A stretch of DNA of 64,000 nt from CAIWHR01 sp963786625 (lineage in GTDB: Bacteria; Pseudomonadota; Gammaproteobacteria; Burkholderiales; Casimicrobiaceae). Of this stretch, positions 37,963-45,811 are shown piece by piece (positions within the stretch are counted from its first letter, which is position 1; each line of letters begins with the position of its first letter). The notes below the pieces were generated by a model. The model had not been told where the DNA came from and did no database searches. It worked only from the letters and a program-made list of their open reading frames with translations. The translations under genes and the position numbers were made by a program. The stretch is taken from contig CAWAZS010000014.1 of assembly GCA_963786625.1 (NCBI GenBank), forward strand, positions 930,001 through 994,000. The letters run 5' to 3'.

Positions 37963-38432
37963 AGGGGTTTTCGTTCGGTGGCGGAGCGTTCGCGCAGCTG
38001 CCTGCCGAGCTGGCGCGCGAGCTGCAGCGAGATCTTCGACGCGATCACCGCGTGCGTGTCGAGCAGGCTTTCGAAGTCGCCGCGCGACAACGAGGCGAGC
38101 ACGCAGTCGTCGACGGCCCGCGCCTGCGCGGCACGGGGCGCATCGTCGAGCAGCGCCAGCTCCCCGAAAACGACGCCGGGTTCGAGCTCGGTGATCTTGC
38201 CGGTCTCGGGCTCGCCTTGCCGGCAGATGAGGACGCGACCGCTGATGATGACGTAGACCGTCTGGCCCTCCTCGCCCTCGTCGAAGATGATCTCGCCCTT
38301 CAGGTAGCGGCGCTCGTGCAGCAGGCCGTCGACCACGCGCAATTCGGCGCGCGACAGCTTCGCGAACAACGGAAGCTGCCGGAGCGTGCCAAGACGTGGC
38401 GCCTCCTTCCGGCCGTGCAGGAAACCAAGCAT
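37959..38432 (-). CDS. Stand-alone cyclic nucleotide-binding domain protein
   Basis: A 157-residue protein made of a single CAP-type effector domain: LPLFAKLSRAELRVVDGLL, YLKGEIIFDEGEEGQTVYVIISGRV, and the phosphate-binding cassette PGVVFGELALLDDAPRAAQARA near 95-115 (GE...R A pattern present). It has no helix-turn-helix, so it is not a transcription factor. ATG 38432 has a GAGGGAGAG ribosome site; a longer frame to 38462 lacks one. Coupling to the transporter downstream suggests it controls that transporter. Confidence 0.85.
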   Translation of the reverse strand: MLGFLHGRKEAPRLGTLRQLPLFAKLSRAELRVVDGLLHERRYLKGEIIFDEGEEGQTVYVIISGRVLICRQGEPETGKITELEPGVVFGELALLDDAPRAAQARAVDDCVLASLSRGDFESLLDTHAVIASKISLQLARQLGRQLRERSATERKPL

Positions 38433-38600
38433 CGACGACTCTCCCTCGAAGCCCCCGGGCAAAGGGCCATGCCCCGCATTTCACCCCACAACCGCGCATC
38501 GGGCAAGCGCGGCGGCGGCAACGCCGCTTGGCCCGGCGCGCGGCCGCGATCCCGCGGGGGGGCGCGTGCATCGGCCGGCGCACGGGAATCAGGGATTATC

Positions 38601-39306
38601 ATGGCCGGCATGCGCAACGCGCTCGTCGCCGCCGGTACCGTTGCGGGATTGGTCGCGGCCTGTACGTGGGTCGCTCGTCCGCTGCCCGCGCCCGACGGGC
38701 AGGCGCCGGCGGATTTTCCCGAAGCGCAATACCTGCAGGCGGCGGCGCGCGGTGACCCGGTGTATCGCGTCGATCCCGCGTCGTCGCTCGTCGTCATCGA
38801 GGTGCGCCGGGGCGGCTCGCTCGCGCGCCTCGGGCACGACCATGTCGTCGCGAGCCACGACGTGCGGGGCTACGTCGCGCCGGGCACAGGGTCGGTCGGA
38901 CCTGTACGTTCGGCTCGACCGGCTGGTCGTCGACGAGCCCGAGCTGCGCGCGCGAGCGGGCTTCGACACGCAGCCGACCGAAGACGACATCGCCGGCACG
39001 CGCCGCAACATGCTGAACGGCCTCGGGGCCGCGGAGCATCCGTTCGCTCGCGTGGGCATCGCGAAGGGCGCCACCGACGGCCCGGACGATCCATTGAGCG
39101 TGGCGATCACGCTGCACGGCGCGACGCGCACGCAGCAGGTGCCGATGCAGGTCGATGTCCGTGGCGACGTGGTCGCCGTCACCGGCCGCCTGTCGCTGCG
39201 GCAAACGGATTTCGGCATCGAGCCGCTTTCGGTGCTCGGCGGCGCGCTCCAGGTGCAGGACGTCGTGAACCTGCGCTTCGACATCCGCGCCCGGCGCGTC
39301 CGATAG
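38601..39306 (+). CDS. YceI-like lipoprotein (one frameshift)
   Basis: About 234 residues after repair. The N-terminus has a lipobox (GLVAAC) near residue 21, so it should be lipid-anchored in the envelope. The body follows the YceI lipocalin-like fold that binds isoprenoid or fatty chains (VYRVDPASSLVVIEVRRGG...LGHDHVV; GTRRNMLN; DFGIEPLSVLGGALQV). One extra G in the GGG at 38882-38884 shifts the frame (YVAP then AQGRSDLYVRL). ATG 38601 or 38610 may start it. It lies beside the lipid-modification cluster on the other strand. Confidence 0.78.
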
Positions 39307-39380
39307 GGGTCGCGCGTCGTCTCCGGAACGGCCGTGGGCACCGCCCGCGGGCAGCCGACGGCTGCGCCGGCGCAGGATCG

Positions 39381-39908
39381 TCAGCGCTTGCGGAAGGACA
39401 GCGTCACTTCGCCCAGCGGAACGCCGAACTTCGACATCGTCGTCCGGTTGAGCAGGGTTCGCTCGTCGACCAGGTACATCCAGTCGTCCATGTCCATGTG
39501 CCACACCCGCCCGTCGACCGGGAGCGCCAGCACGTATTTCCAGCGCAGCGCGTTGCCTGCCGCGGCGCCGCGCGCCTCGCCGACGACGTCCGCCGCGGTG
39601 CCCGTGTAGCTGTCGCCGTTCTTGACCAGCGTCCAGACGCGATTCTGCCTTTCGCCATCCGCGAACTCGAAATGCTCGTCGAGCCTGCCTTCGTTGCCCG
39701 ACCAGGTCGCGTCGATCCGGACGTAGAAGCGCTTGACCACGCGTCCTGACGCATTCTGGAACATTCCCCAGCCGTCGATCGTGCCGTTGAAGTATTGCGC
39801 GAGATCGAGGACGGGCCGCTCGGCGCGGTAATCGGCGACGTCGGTCGTCGCGCAGCCGACGAGTCCCACGGTGACCAGGAGGGCGAGCACGAATTTCGGG
39901 AGGGTCAT
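39381..39908 (-). CDS. DUF3833 lipoprotein
   Basis: A 175-residue lipoprotein with lipobox LVGC at about residue 19. The body has the DUF3833 marks: LAQYFNGTIDGWGMFQ, KRFYVRIDATW, and the late W-rich HMDMDDWMYLVDERTLLNRTTMSKFGV. The family has a lipocalin-like appearance and is regularly found with FAD oxidoreductase, DUF1365 and CFA-synthase-like genes, as here. ATG 39908 is preceded by GAAGGAAG. Probably the last gene of that minus-strand set; role inferred as lipid handling in the envelope. Confidence 0.85.
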   Translation of the reverse strand: MTLPKFVLALLVTVGLVGCATTDVADYRAERPVLDLAQYFNGTIDGWGMFQNASGRVVKRFYVRIDATWSGNEGRLDEHFEFADGERQNRVWTLVKNGDSYTGTAADVVGEARGAAAGNALRWKYVLALPVDGRVWHMDMDDWMYLVDERTLLNRTTMSKFGVPLGEVTLSFRKR

Positions 39909-40008
39909 CGTCTTCCTTCGGACCCGGCCTGCCGGCCGGAGGAGGTTTGTATTGCCGCAAGCGTGGCCTGCCTCGCCTTCGCCGCCGCACCGCGCCGCCG
40001 GGCGCCGG

Positions 40009-40587
40009 TCATGGGGCATCGCCCAGCAGGCGCTTGCGGTACTCGGGGCGCGACGTGCGCGGGTCGAGCCAGATGCCGAAGAACGCGCGCGCGAACTCAC
40101 GGTCGTCGATCTCGCCGATCGGCCGGCCGTTGAAGAAGAAGCGTGCGGTGCCCGGCGGGAGGTTGACCCCGGTGATGCGGTCGCCCTTGCGGACGCTCGG
40201 GAAGATGCGCCGCATCGCCTCGCCCCAGCGCTGCCGCTTCGAAGCGTCGCCCGCGCCGATCCGCTCGATCTCGGCGACGCTGCGCTCGGCGATGCTGGCG
40301 CCGTCGAGGTTGCGGTGGTAGTGCAGGTCCAGTGCATGGACGCCTTCGGGCGCCCACGCATGCGTTTCGGACCAGTACCAGCCGTCGTAGATCGGCACGC
40401 CCAGGAAGGTCATCTCGCCGCCTCCCTGCGGCCGAAGGCCGTGCGCGAGCGCGGCGATGGCGGCCGGCAGCGGCGGCGCGTCCACGCGCAGGTGCGTCGC
40501 GCCGGCGGCGACGGCGAATCCGGCGGCGAGCGCGCAGACTGCGAGCCGCACGCGGTCAGCGCGCGACCAGCGTGTACTGTGCGACAT
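40009..40587 (-). CDS. Chalcone isomerase-like exported protein
   Basis: A 192-residue protein with a hydrophobic N-terminal export segment (VRLAVCALAAGFAVAAGA) and a chalcone-isomerase-like body (FLGVPIYDGWYWSE, GDRITGVNLPPGTARFFFNG, FARAFFGIWLDPRTS). In bacteria this fold is not known to act on flavonoids and occurs with lipid-modification genes. The ATG at 40587 overlaps the end of the methyltransferase gene by 32 bp; a GTG at 40551 that starts at the signal segment is an alternative. Confidence 0.8.
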   Translation of the reverse strand: MSHSTRWSRADRVRLAVCALAAGFAVAAGATHLRVDAPPLPAAIAALAHGLRPQGGGEMTFLGVPIYDGWYWSETHAWAPEGVHALDLHYHRNLDGASIAERSVAEIERIGAGDASKRQRWGEAMRRIFPSVRKGDRITGVNLPPGTARFFFNGRPIGEIDDREFARAFFGIWLDPRTSRPEYRKRLLGDAP

Positions 40588-41791
40588 CGGTGGATCCGCT
40601 CGCGAAGCCCGCGATGCAGTAGGCGAGATAGAACCGCCAGCAGCGGATGAAGCGCTCGTCGAAGCCCTGTGCGCGCACGGCGTCCGCGCCGGCGTCGAAT
40701 GCCGCCAGCCAGCGCGCCAGCGTCTCCGCGTAGTCGCGGCCGAACGCGCGGGTCCCGGCGACGCGCAGACCGGCCTTCGCGGCTTCGGCGACGAAGCGCG
40801 ACGGCGAGGCGAGCATTCCGCCCGGGAAGATGTGCTGCTGGATGAAATCCGACTGCGTGCGGTAGCGCTCGAACCGCGCGTCGGCGATGGTGATGGTCTG
40901 CACGCACGCCCGGCCGCCCGTGCGCAGCGCACGCCGCACCGTGGCGAAGTACGCGGGCCAGTACTTCTCCCCCACCGCTTCGAACATCTCGATCGACGCC
41001 ACGCCGTCGTAGGTTCCGCCCTCGTCGCGGTAGTCCTGGACGCGCAGCGTCACGCGGTCGGCCAGGCCCGCGCGGGCGATGCGCTCGCGCGCGTAGGCGG
41101 TCTGCGCGTCGGACAGCGACAGGCCGGTGACGCGGTAGCCCGCGCGCGCGGCAACCTCGGCGAAGCCGCCCCAGCCGCAGCCGATCTCGAGGATGTGCGC
41201 GCCCGGGGGCAGCGCGAGCTGGGCGAGGATGCGCTCGTACTTCGCCCGCTGCGCGCTGGCGAGCGGCTGCGCGCGATCACCGTCGAACAGCGCCGACGAG
41301 TAGGTCATCGTCGGATCGAGCCAGAGACGGTAGAAGTCGTTGCCGAGGTCGTAATGGGCGACGATGTTGCGCTTCGCGCGGCGCTTGTCGTTGGCATTGA
41401 GCCAGTGCTTGAGGCGGAACAGCGCACGCTGCCACGCGTGGCCGTAGAACGCGCGCTCGAGCGCCGGCTGGTTCCGGGCGAGCACGGTCAGGAGCGCGGG
41501 CAGGTCGGGCGTGTCCCAGCGACCGTCGATCCAGGTCTCGGCGAACGCGACGTCGCCGCCCGCGAGCACTGCGCGGGCGAGACGCCAGTCGCGAAACCGG
41601 AACTCGCCGCGTCCGCCGTCGTCGTGACCGAACCGGTGCGCGCGGCCCTCGGGATCGACCACGACGAGCTCGCCGCGCGCAAGGCGCGCGAGCAGCGCGA
41701 ACAGAAGGCGCGCGGCTGGCGGCGCCGCGGCGGGCGCGACCGACAGCGTCGTCGGAAAGGGTTGCGCATGGGCATTCGGGTGGCTAGTCAT
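40556..41791 (-). CDS. Cyclopropane-fatty-acid synthase-like SAM methyltransferase
   Basis: A 411-residue methyltransferase of the CFA synthase family acting on unsaturated chains of membrane phospholipids. An N-terminal helical domain (FAETWIDGRWDTPDL) leads to the SAM fold: HYDLGNDFYRLWLDPTMTYSSA, LEIGCGWGGFAE near 190, and SIEMFEAVGEKYW near 255. Related proteins make methylene or methyl branches; in some proteobacteria a homologue in a similar cluster takes part in making furan fatty acids. Which product forms here cannot be told. Overlaps DUF1365 by 8 bp (start 41791, stop 41784). Confidence 0.9.
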   Translation of the reverse strand: MTSHPNAHAQPFPTTLSVAPAAAPPAARLLFALLARLARGELVVVDPEGRAHRFGHDDGGRGEFRFRDWRLARAVLAGGDVAFAETWIDGRWDTPDLPALLTVLARNQPALERAFYGHAWQRALFRLKHWLNANDKRRAKRNIVAHYDLGNDFYRLWLDPTMTYSSALFDGDRAQPLASAQRAKYERILAQLALPPGAHILEIGCGWGGFAEVAARAGYRVTGLSLSDAQTAYARERIARAGLADRVTLRVQDYRDEGGTYDGVASIEMFEAVGEKYWPAYFATVRRALRTGGRACVQTITIADARFERYRTQSDFIQQHIFPGGMLASPSRFVAEAAKAGLRVAGTRAFGRDYAETLARWLAAFDAGADAVRAQGFDERFIRCWRFYLAYCIAGFASGSTDVAQYTLVAR

Positions 41792-42629
41792 GGTCGTCTC
41801 GGCGGGAAAGCGGCACCCGCGGCGCCGCAGGCTTGGCGAAGAACGGCACGCGCTTGACCCAGAGCTTCAGCGCCTGCCAGTGGATGCGCGCGACGACCCC
41901 GATCGTGAACAGGGCGTGGCGCCGCAGGAGCCGGCGCGTGGCCGCCGGCGTGATGGGCGACGGCTCCCCGGAGATCCACGTCTCGAGCAGCGGCTCGGCG
42001 CCGTCGTCGTCGAAATAGTCGATGCGCGCGAGCCAGCGTCCGGCGCCGAAGCGGAAGCGAAACGCATAGCGACCCTTCACCTGGCAAAACGGCGAGACGT
42101 GGAAGACCTTGCGCGTCGAGAGTGTTTGCCCGCTTTCGAGCGGAGCGTCGGCGCCCGCGAGCAGATAGAGATGGCGCTCGCCGAACGTGTTGCGGACTTC
42201 GCAGAGCACCGCGCGGACGGCGCCGGACCGGTCGTGGCAGACCCAGAAGCTGACCGGGTTGAACACGAAGCCGAGCATGCGCGGAAACGCGTGCAGCACG
42301 ATCTCGCCATCCGCCGCGACGCGCTCGGCGGCGAGCAGCGCGCGGATCCAGGGCAGGAGCGGGCTGCCGTCGCAAGGCCCGTGATCCCGGTCGTGGAACG
42401 ACAGCAGGCCGCGACGATTGCGGGCGATGCCCGAGCGCTCCAGCATCGAGAGCTGCGACAACGGCAGGCGCAGGCAGAGCGCCGGGTAGGTGAACGCGTG
42501 ACGTGCGGGACGCGCACGGCGATGCGTCACCTCGCCATGGATGATCGCCGGCACCGCGAGCGAAAGCGGGCGTGGCGCCGCCGCCGGCGTGGCGGCACGG
42601 ATGGCGGGCGCCGTTCGTGCGGAGAGCAT
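41784..42629 (-). CDS. DUF1365 family protein
   Basis: A 281-residue protein with the DUF1365 pattern: GEVTHRRARPARHAFTYPALCLRLPL, NPVSFWVCHDRSG, FHVSPFCQVKGRYAF. The family nearly always travels with the FAD oxidoreductase and CFA-like methyltransferase found on either side here, and is thought to act on the same lipid substrate. It ends in an overlap with the methyltransferase gene and begins 7 bp after the FAD oxidoreductase gene, so the set is one operon. Confidence 0.88.
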   Translation of the reverse strand: MLSARTAPAIRAATPAAAPRPLSLAVPAIIHGEVTHRRARPARHAFTYPALCLRLPLSQLSMLERSGIARNRRGLLSFHDRDHGPCDGSPLLPWIRALLAAERVAADGEIVLHAFPRMLGFVFNPVSFWVCHDRSGAVRAVLCEVRNTFGERHLYLLAGADAPLESGQTLSTRKVFHVSPFCQVKGRYAFRFRFGAGRWLARIDYFDDDGAEPLLETWISGEPSPITPAATRRLLRRHALFTIGVVARIHWQALKLWVKRVPFFAKPAAPRVPLSRRDDHD

Positions 42630-42636
42630 CGTACGG

Positions 42637-43947
42637 TCAGGCGGCGGCCAGCTCGCCCGCGGGGACGGGCGCGGTAGCGCTCGCGCGGCGCGCGATGCCG
42701 GCGGCGACGGCGTGCGCCGAGTTCAAGCCGTCCTCGTGAAAGCCGTGGCCGAGCCAGGCGCCCGCGTACCACGTATGGCGGAGGCCCTGCAGCGCGGCAA
42801 ACCGCGACTGCGCCTCGAGCGCCGGGCCGTCCAGCAGCGGGTGCGAGTACTCGAACTCGCGGATCGTGAGCGCGGGATCGGGATCGAACGGCGGATTGAG
42901 CGTAACGATGACCGGCGTCGCGAACGGCAGCGGCTGCAGCTTGTTCAGCAGGTAGCTTACGGCGACGGATCGCGTTCCATCGGCACCGGCGGCCGAGAGA
43001 TAGTTCCAGGCCGCCCACGCGCGGCGTGCGCGTGGCAGCAGAGCGACGTCGGTGTGCAGCACGACGCGATTCGGCTGGTAGCGGATCGCGGAGAGCAGGC
43101 GGTCTTCGCTCCACGTCGGATCGGCGAGGAGCCGGCGCGCCTGGTCGCTGTGGCAGGCAAGGACGACCTCGTCGTAGCGCTCGGCGCGGCCACCGGCCTC
43201 GATGTCGACGCCGTGCACGTGCCGGCGGACCCGCCGCACCGGTGTCGCGCATCGGACGTCGGGCAGCCGCGCGGCGATTCTTGCCACGTACTCCCGGCCG
43301 CCGCCCAGGACGGTCCGCCATTGCGGGCGATCGCGAAGGCGCAGCAAGCCGTGGTTGTGACAGAAGCGCACGAACGTCGGCAGGGGAAAATCGAGGATCG
43401 CCGCCGTTGGCGAGGACCAGATGGCCGCCGCCATCGGCAGCAGATACCAGTCGCGAAACGGCGAGCCGAAACCGCGTTGGTCGAGATACGTGCCGAGCGA
43501 CACCCGCGGAAGCGCGCCGCGCTCGACCAGCCGGGTCGTTTCCCGGTTGAAGCGCACGATGTCGGCGAGCATGCGCCAGAAGCCCGGCCGCAGCGCGGCG
43601 GAGGGCTGCGCGAAGAGCGAGGCGGCGCTGGTTCCCGCCCATTCGAGCCCGGCCTCGTCGATGCGGGCGGAGAACGACATTTCGGAGGCGACGCTGCGCA
43701 CGCCGAGCTCGTCGAGCAGCCCGACGAGATTCGGGTACGTGCGGTCGTTGAAGACCAGGAAGCCGGTGTCGACCGGCGCGGTACGCCCGTCCAGGGTCAC
43801 GTCGACCGTATGCGTGTGCCCGCCCAGGTAATCGTTCGCCTCGAACAGCGTGACCGCGTGGCCCTGCTTGTGCAGCAGCCATGCGCTCCCCAGTCCGGCA
43901 ATGCCCGCTCCGACGATTGCGATACGCACGTGGATATTCCTCTTCAC
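42637..43947 (-). CDS. FAD-dependent amine oxidase-type oxidoreductase
   Basis: A 436-residue flavoprotein beginning with a clear FAD/NAD fold (VRIAIVGAGIAGLGSAWLLHKQGHAVTLFE, then GGHTHTV), as in amine oxidases and phytoene-desaturase relatives. A C-terminal closing region (GAWLGHGFHEDGLNSA) completes the FAD site. It leads the lipid-modification operon FAD oxidoreductase - DUF1365 - methyltransferase - chalcone-isomerase-like - DUF3833. In other proteobacteria such clusters respond to light or singlet oxygen; whether that holds here is unknown. ATG 43947 has only a modest ribosome site (AGAGGAAT). Confidence 0.9.
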   Translation of the reverse strand: MKRNIHVRIAIVGAGIAGLGSAWLLHKQGHAVTLFEANDYLGGHTHTVDVTLDGRTAPVDTGFLVFNDRTYPNLVGLLDELGVRSVASEMSFSARIDEAGLEWAGTSAASLFAQPSAALRPGFWRMLADIVRFNRETTRLVERGALPRVSLGTYLDQRGFGSPFRDWYLLPMAAAIWSSPTAAILDFPLPTFVRFCHNHGLLRLRDRPQWRTVLGGGREYVARIAARLPDVRCATPVRRVRRHVHGVDIEAGGRAERYDEVVLACHSDQARRLLADPTWSEDRLLSAIRYQPNRVVLHTDVALLPRARRAWAAWNYLSAAGADGTRSVAVSYLLNKLQPLPFATPVIVTLNPPFDPDPALTIREFEYSHPLLDGPALEAQSRFAALQGLRHTWYAGAWLGHGFHEDGLNSAHAVAAGIARRASATAPVPAGELAAA

Positions 43948-44060
43948 TTGGCCGCTTCGGCGCTCAGCCGGTCACCACGGCGTCATTCGCCGTGATCTCT
44001 GCTTTCGCGGTTTGCCCATCGGTCGATCCCCGCCCGAACCGGCCCGGCGGGGCGACCCGT

Positions 44061-44816
44061 TCATGAGGCCGGTTTGTCTGCGAGCATTCGCTCGATTGCC
44101 GACACCAGGGCCCGCGCCCCGGGATCGACGGCGCTCCCGAAGCTCTCGATGCGTCTTCCGTTGCGGTCGACCAGGTACTTGTGGAAATTCCACTGCGGCG
44201 CCTGCCCGGTCTTCGTGACCAGTTCCACATAGAGGGGATGGGCGGCGAGGCGCGCGCCGCTCGCCTTTTCGAACATCGGGAATTCGATGCCGTAGGTCGT
44301 CCGACAGAACTCCGCGATCTCCTTGTTCGATGCGGGCTCCTGCGCGCCGTAGTCGTTGGACGGAAAGCCCAGCACGACGAGGCCGCGCCCCTTGTACTTG
44401 CGATAGAGCGCCTCGAGCCCTTCGTACTGGTTCGTATAGCCGCAGTAGCTCGCCGTGTTCACGATCAGCACGACCTTGCCGCCGTACTGGCACAGCGACT
44501 GCGGCTTGCCGGTCTGCAGGCTGTTGAACGTGTGGCGGAGCAGCGCCGGACAGGCTGCGTCGGGCCCGTCGGCGTTTCGGCTCTGCACCGGCACCGCGAC
44601 GCCCGGTGCCTCGGGCGCCGGGCCGGCGGCGAGGTGCAGAGGCACCGGGCGCTCCACCTTGCGCCCCTCGGCCGCGCGCTCCGCCCGGCTGCCCGGGCTC
44701 GCGAGCCCGGCCGCCAGCACGATGGCGCCGACGATCAGCCAGCCTCGCGTCGGCGCCGTGGCATGGCGGTGGCGACGTCCGGGCGCATTCGCGATCCTCC
44801 GATTGGGGTCAGACAT
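44061..44816 (-). CDS. Glutathione peroxidase-family protein, exported form
   Basis: A 251-residue protein with an N-terminal membrane or signal segment (GWLIVGAIVLAAGLASPG, about residues 25-42) ahead of a glutathione peroxidase domain. The peroxidatic cysteine is in NTASYCGYTNQYEGLEAL, Gln/Asn lies in GFPSNDYGAQEP, and Trp in PQWNFHKYLVDRNG. It should reduce hydroperoxides, perhaps lipid peroxides, in the periplasm. ATG 44816 lies right behind a palindromic operator and a near-consensus promoter. The FAD oxidoreductase begins 113 bp downstream, so it may share control with the lipid-modification genes. Confidence 0.87.
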   Translation of the reverse strand: MSDPNRRIANAPGRRHRHATAPTRGWLIVGAIVLAAGLASPGSRAERAAEGRKVERPVPLHLAAGPAPEAPGVAVPVQSRNADGPDAACPALLRHTFNSLQTGKPQSLCQYGGKVVLIVNTASYCGYTNQYEGLEALYRKYKGRGLVVLGFPSNDYGAQEPASNKEIAEFCRTTYGIEFPMFEKASGARLAAHPLYVELVTKTGQAPQWNFHKYLVDRNGRRIESFGSAVDPGARALVSAIERMLADKPAS

Positions 44817-44822
44817 GATATT

Positions 44823-44833
44823 TGTCCTGGACA
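44823..44833. promoter_or_regulatory. Palindromic operator, copy 1
   Basis: TGTCCTGGACA, an 11-bp palindrome around a central T, 7 bp before the peroxidase start codon and overlapping the possible -35 (TGGACA) of the divergent plus-strand promoter. The matching copy stands at 44886-44896; centre-to-centre spacing is 63 bp, six helical turns. Confidence 0.7.
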
Positions 44834-44856
44834 CAGTGAGCAACAGAGCCAATAAT
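44828..44856 (+). promoter_or_regulatory. Possible divergent promoter for the diiron-protein operon
   Basis: TGGACA (44828-44833), 17-bp spacer, AATAAT (44851-44856). The -35 is part of palindrome copy 1 and the boxes interleave with those of the peroxidase promoter, so one regulator could control both directions. Confidence 0.45.
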
Positions 44857-44880
44857 ATCGAAGAAAATGGGTATTGTCAA
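44852..44880 (-). promoter_or_regulatory. Near-consensus promoter for the peroxidase gene
   Basis: Read on the minus strand: TTGACA (44880-44875), a 17-bp spacer, TATTAT (44857-44852). This is a five-of-six-or-better match at both boxes with ideal spacing. The start point would be near 44845, so operator copy 1 lies just inside the transcript and copy 2 directly ahead of the -35. Confidence 0.7.
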
Positions 44881-44885
44881 TATAT

Positions 44886-44896
44886 TGTCCAGGACA
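44886..44896. promoter_or_regulatory. Palindromic operator, copy 2
   Basis: TGTCCAGGACA, the same palindrome with central A. It sits 6 bp upstream of the -35 of the peroxidase promoter and about 30 bp downstream of the possible plus-strand start point. TTGTCCnGGACA-type sites suit small dimeric repressors such as GntR/FadR-class proteins, but the regulator is unknown and not encoded next to it. Confidence 0.7.
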
Positions 44897-44983
44897 TCAA
44901 TGGTGCCGATCGATTGTCGTCAGGGAGGACCGCCCAAGCCGCGCCAACGTACAATCCGCCGTTCACCTCCAACGGGGACATCG

Positions 44984-45811
44984 ATGCTCTATCCCGCCCT
45001 GTTCAGGGCCCTTGAAGAAGTACGCTGGAATCTCGAGGACGACGTTCCCTGGAACGCGTTCGACGGCGCGCTGCTGTCCGACGAGCAGGCGCGCACGATC
45101 AAGATGAACGCGATCACCGAGTGGGCGGCGCTCCCCGCGACCGAGATGTTCCTGCGCGACAACCGTGAAGACAGCGACTTCAGCGCATTCCTGTCGATCT
45201 GGTTCTACGAGGAGCAGAAGCATTCGCTGGCGCTGATCGAGTACCTGCGCCGATTCCGGCCCGAGCTCGTCCCGACGGAGGCCGAGCTGCACGCCGTGCG
45301 CTTCGAGTTCGACCCGGCGCCCCCGCTGGAGACTCTGATGCTGCACTTCTGCGGGGAGATCCGTCTCAATCACTGGTACCGGCGCGCCGCCGAATGGCAC
45401 GCCGAGCCCGTGATCCGGCGCATCTACGAGCTGATCGCGCGCGACGAGGCTCGCCATGGCGGGGCCTACCTGCGCTACATGAAGCGCGCCGTCGAGCGCT
45501 TCGGTGACGACGCGAGGCGCGCGTTCACGAAGATCGGCGTGCTGATGGCGAGTCCGCATCGCGCCCGGAAGCCGTTGCACCCGACGAACCTGCACGTCGC
45601 CCGCCGGCACTTCCCCAACGACACCGTGCAGAGCCGCCTGCCCGACCCGGCCTGGCTCGAGCACTGGCTCGACGGACAGATCCGGTTCGACGGCGAGTGG
45701 GAAAGGCGCGTGATCGCGATGATCCTGCACAACCTGTCGTCGCTGTTCGGACAGACGTTCACGTCCGTGCAGCAGCTCAGCCGCTACCGGAAGTCGCTCG
45801 CGCCGGCATGA
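44984..45811 (+). CDS. Ferritin-like diiron protein (acyl-ACP desaturase-like motifs)
   Basis: A 275-residue helical protein with two carboxylate-His motifs of diiron proteins: FYEEQKHSLAL (EExxH) near residue 82 and ARDEARHGGAYLRYM (DExxH) near 155, plus EIRLNHWYRRAAEWH between them. The spacing resembles acyl-ACP desaturases and related oxygenases. It could oxidise a fatty chain or another substrate; this is not decided. The ATG at 44984 follows GGGGACATCG; an in-frame ATG at 44867 lies inside the control region and is unlikely. Its stop overlaps the start of the aldehyde dehydrogenase gene (ATGA), which ties it to that operon. Confidence 0.75.
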   Translation: MLYPALFRALEEVRWNLEDDVPWNAFDGALLSDEQARTIKMNAITEWAALPATEMFLRDNREDSDFSAFLSIWFYEEQKHSLALIEYLRRFRPELVPTEAELHAVRFEFDPAPPLETLMLHFCGEIRLNHWYRRAAEWHAEPVIRRIYELIARDEARHGGAYLRYMKRAVERFGDDARRAFTKIGVLMASPHRARKPLHPTNLHVARRHFPNDTVQSRLPDPAWLEHWLDGQIRFDGEWERRVIAMILHNLSSLFGQTFTSVQQLSRYRKSLAPA

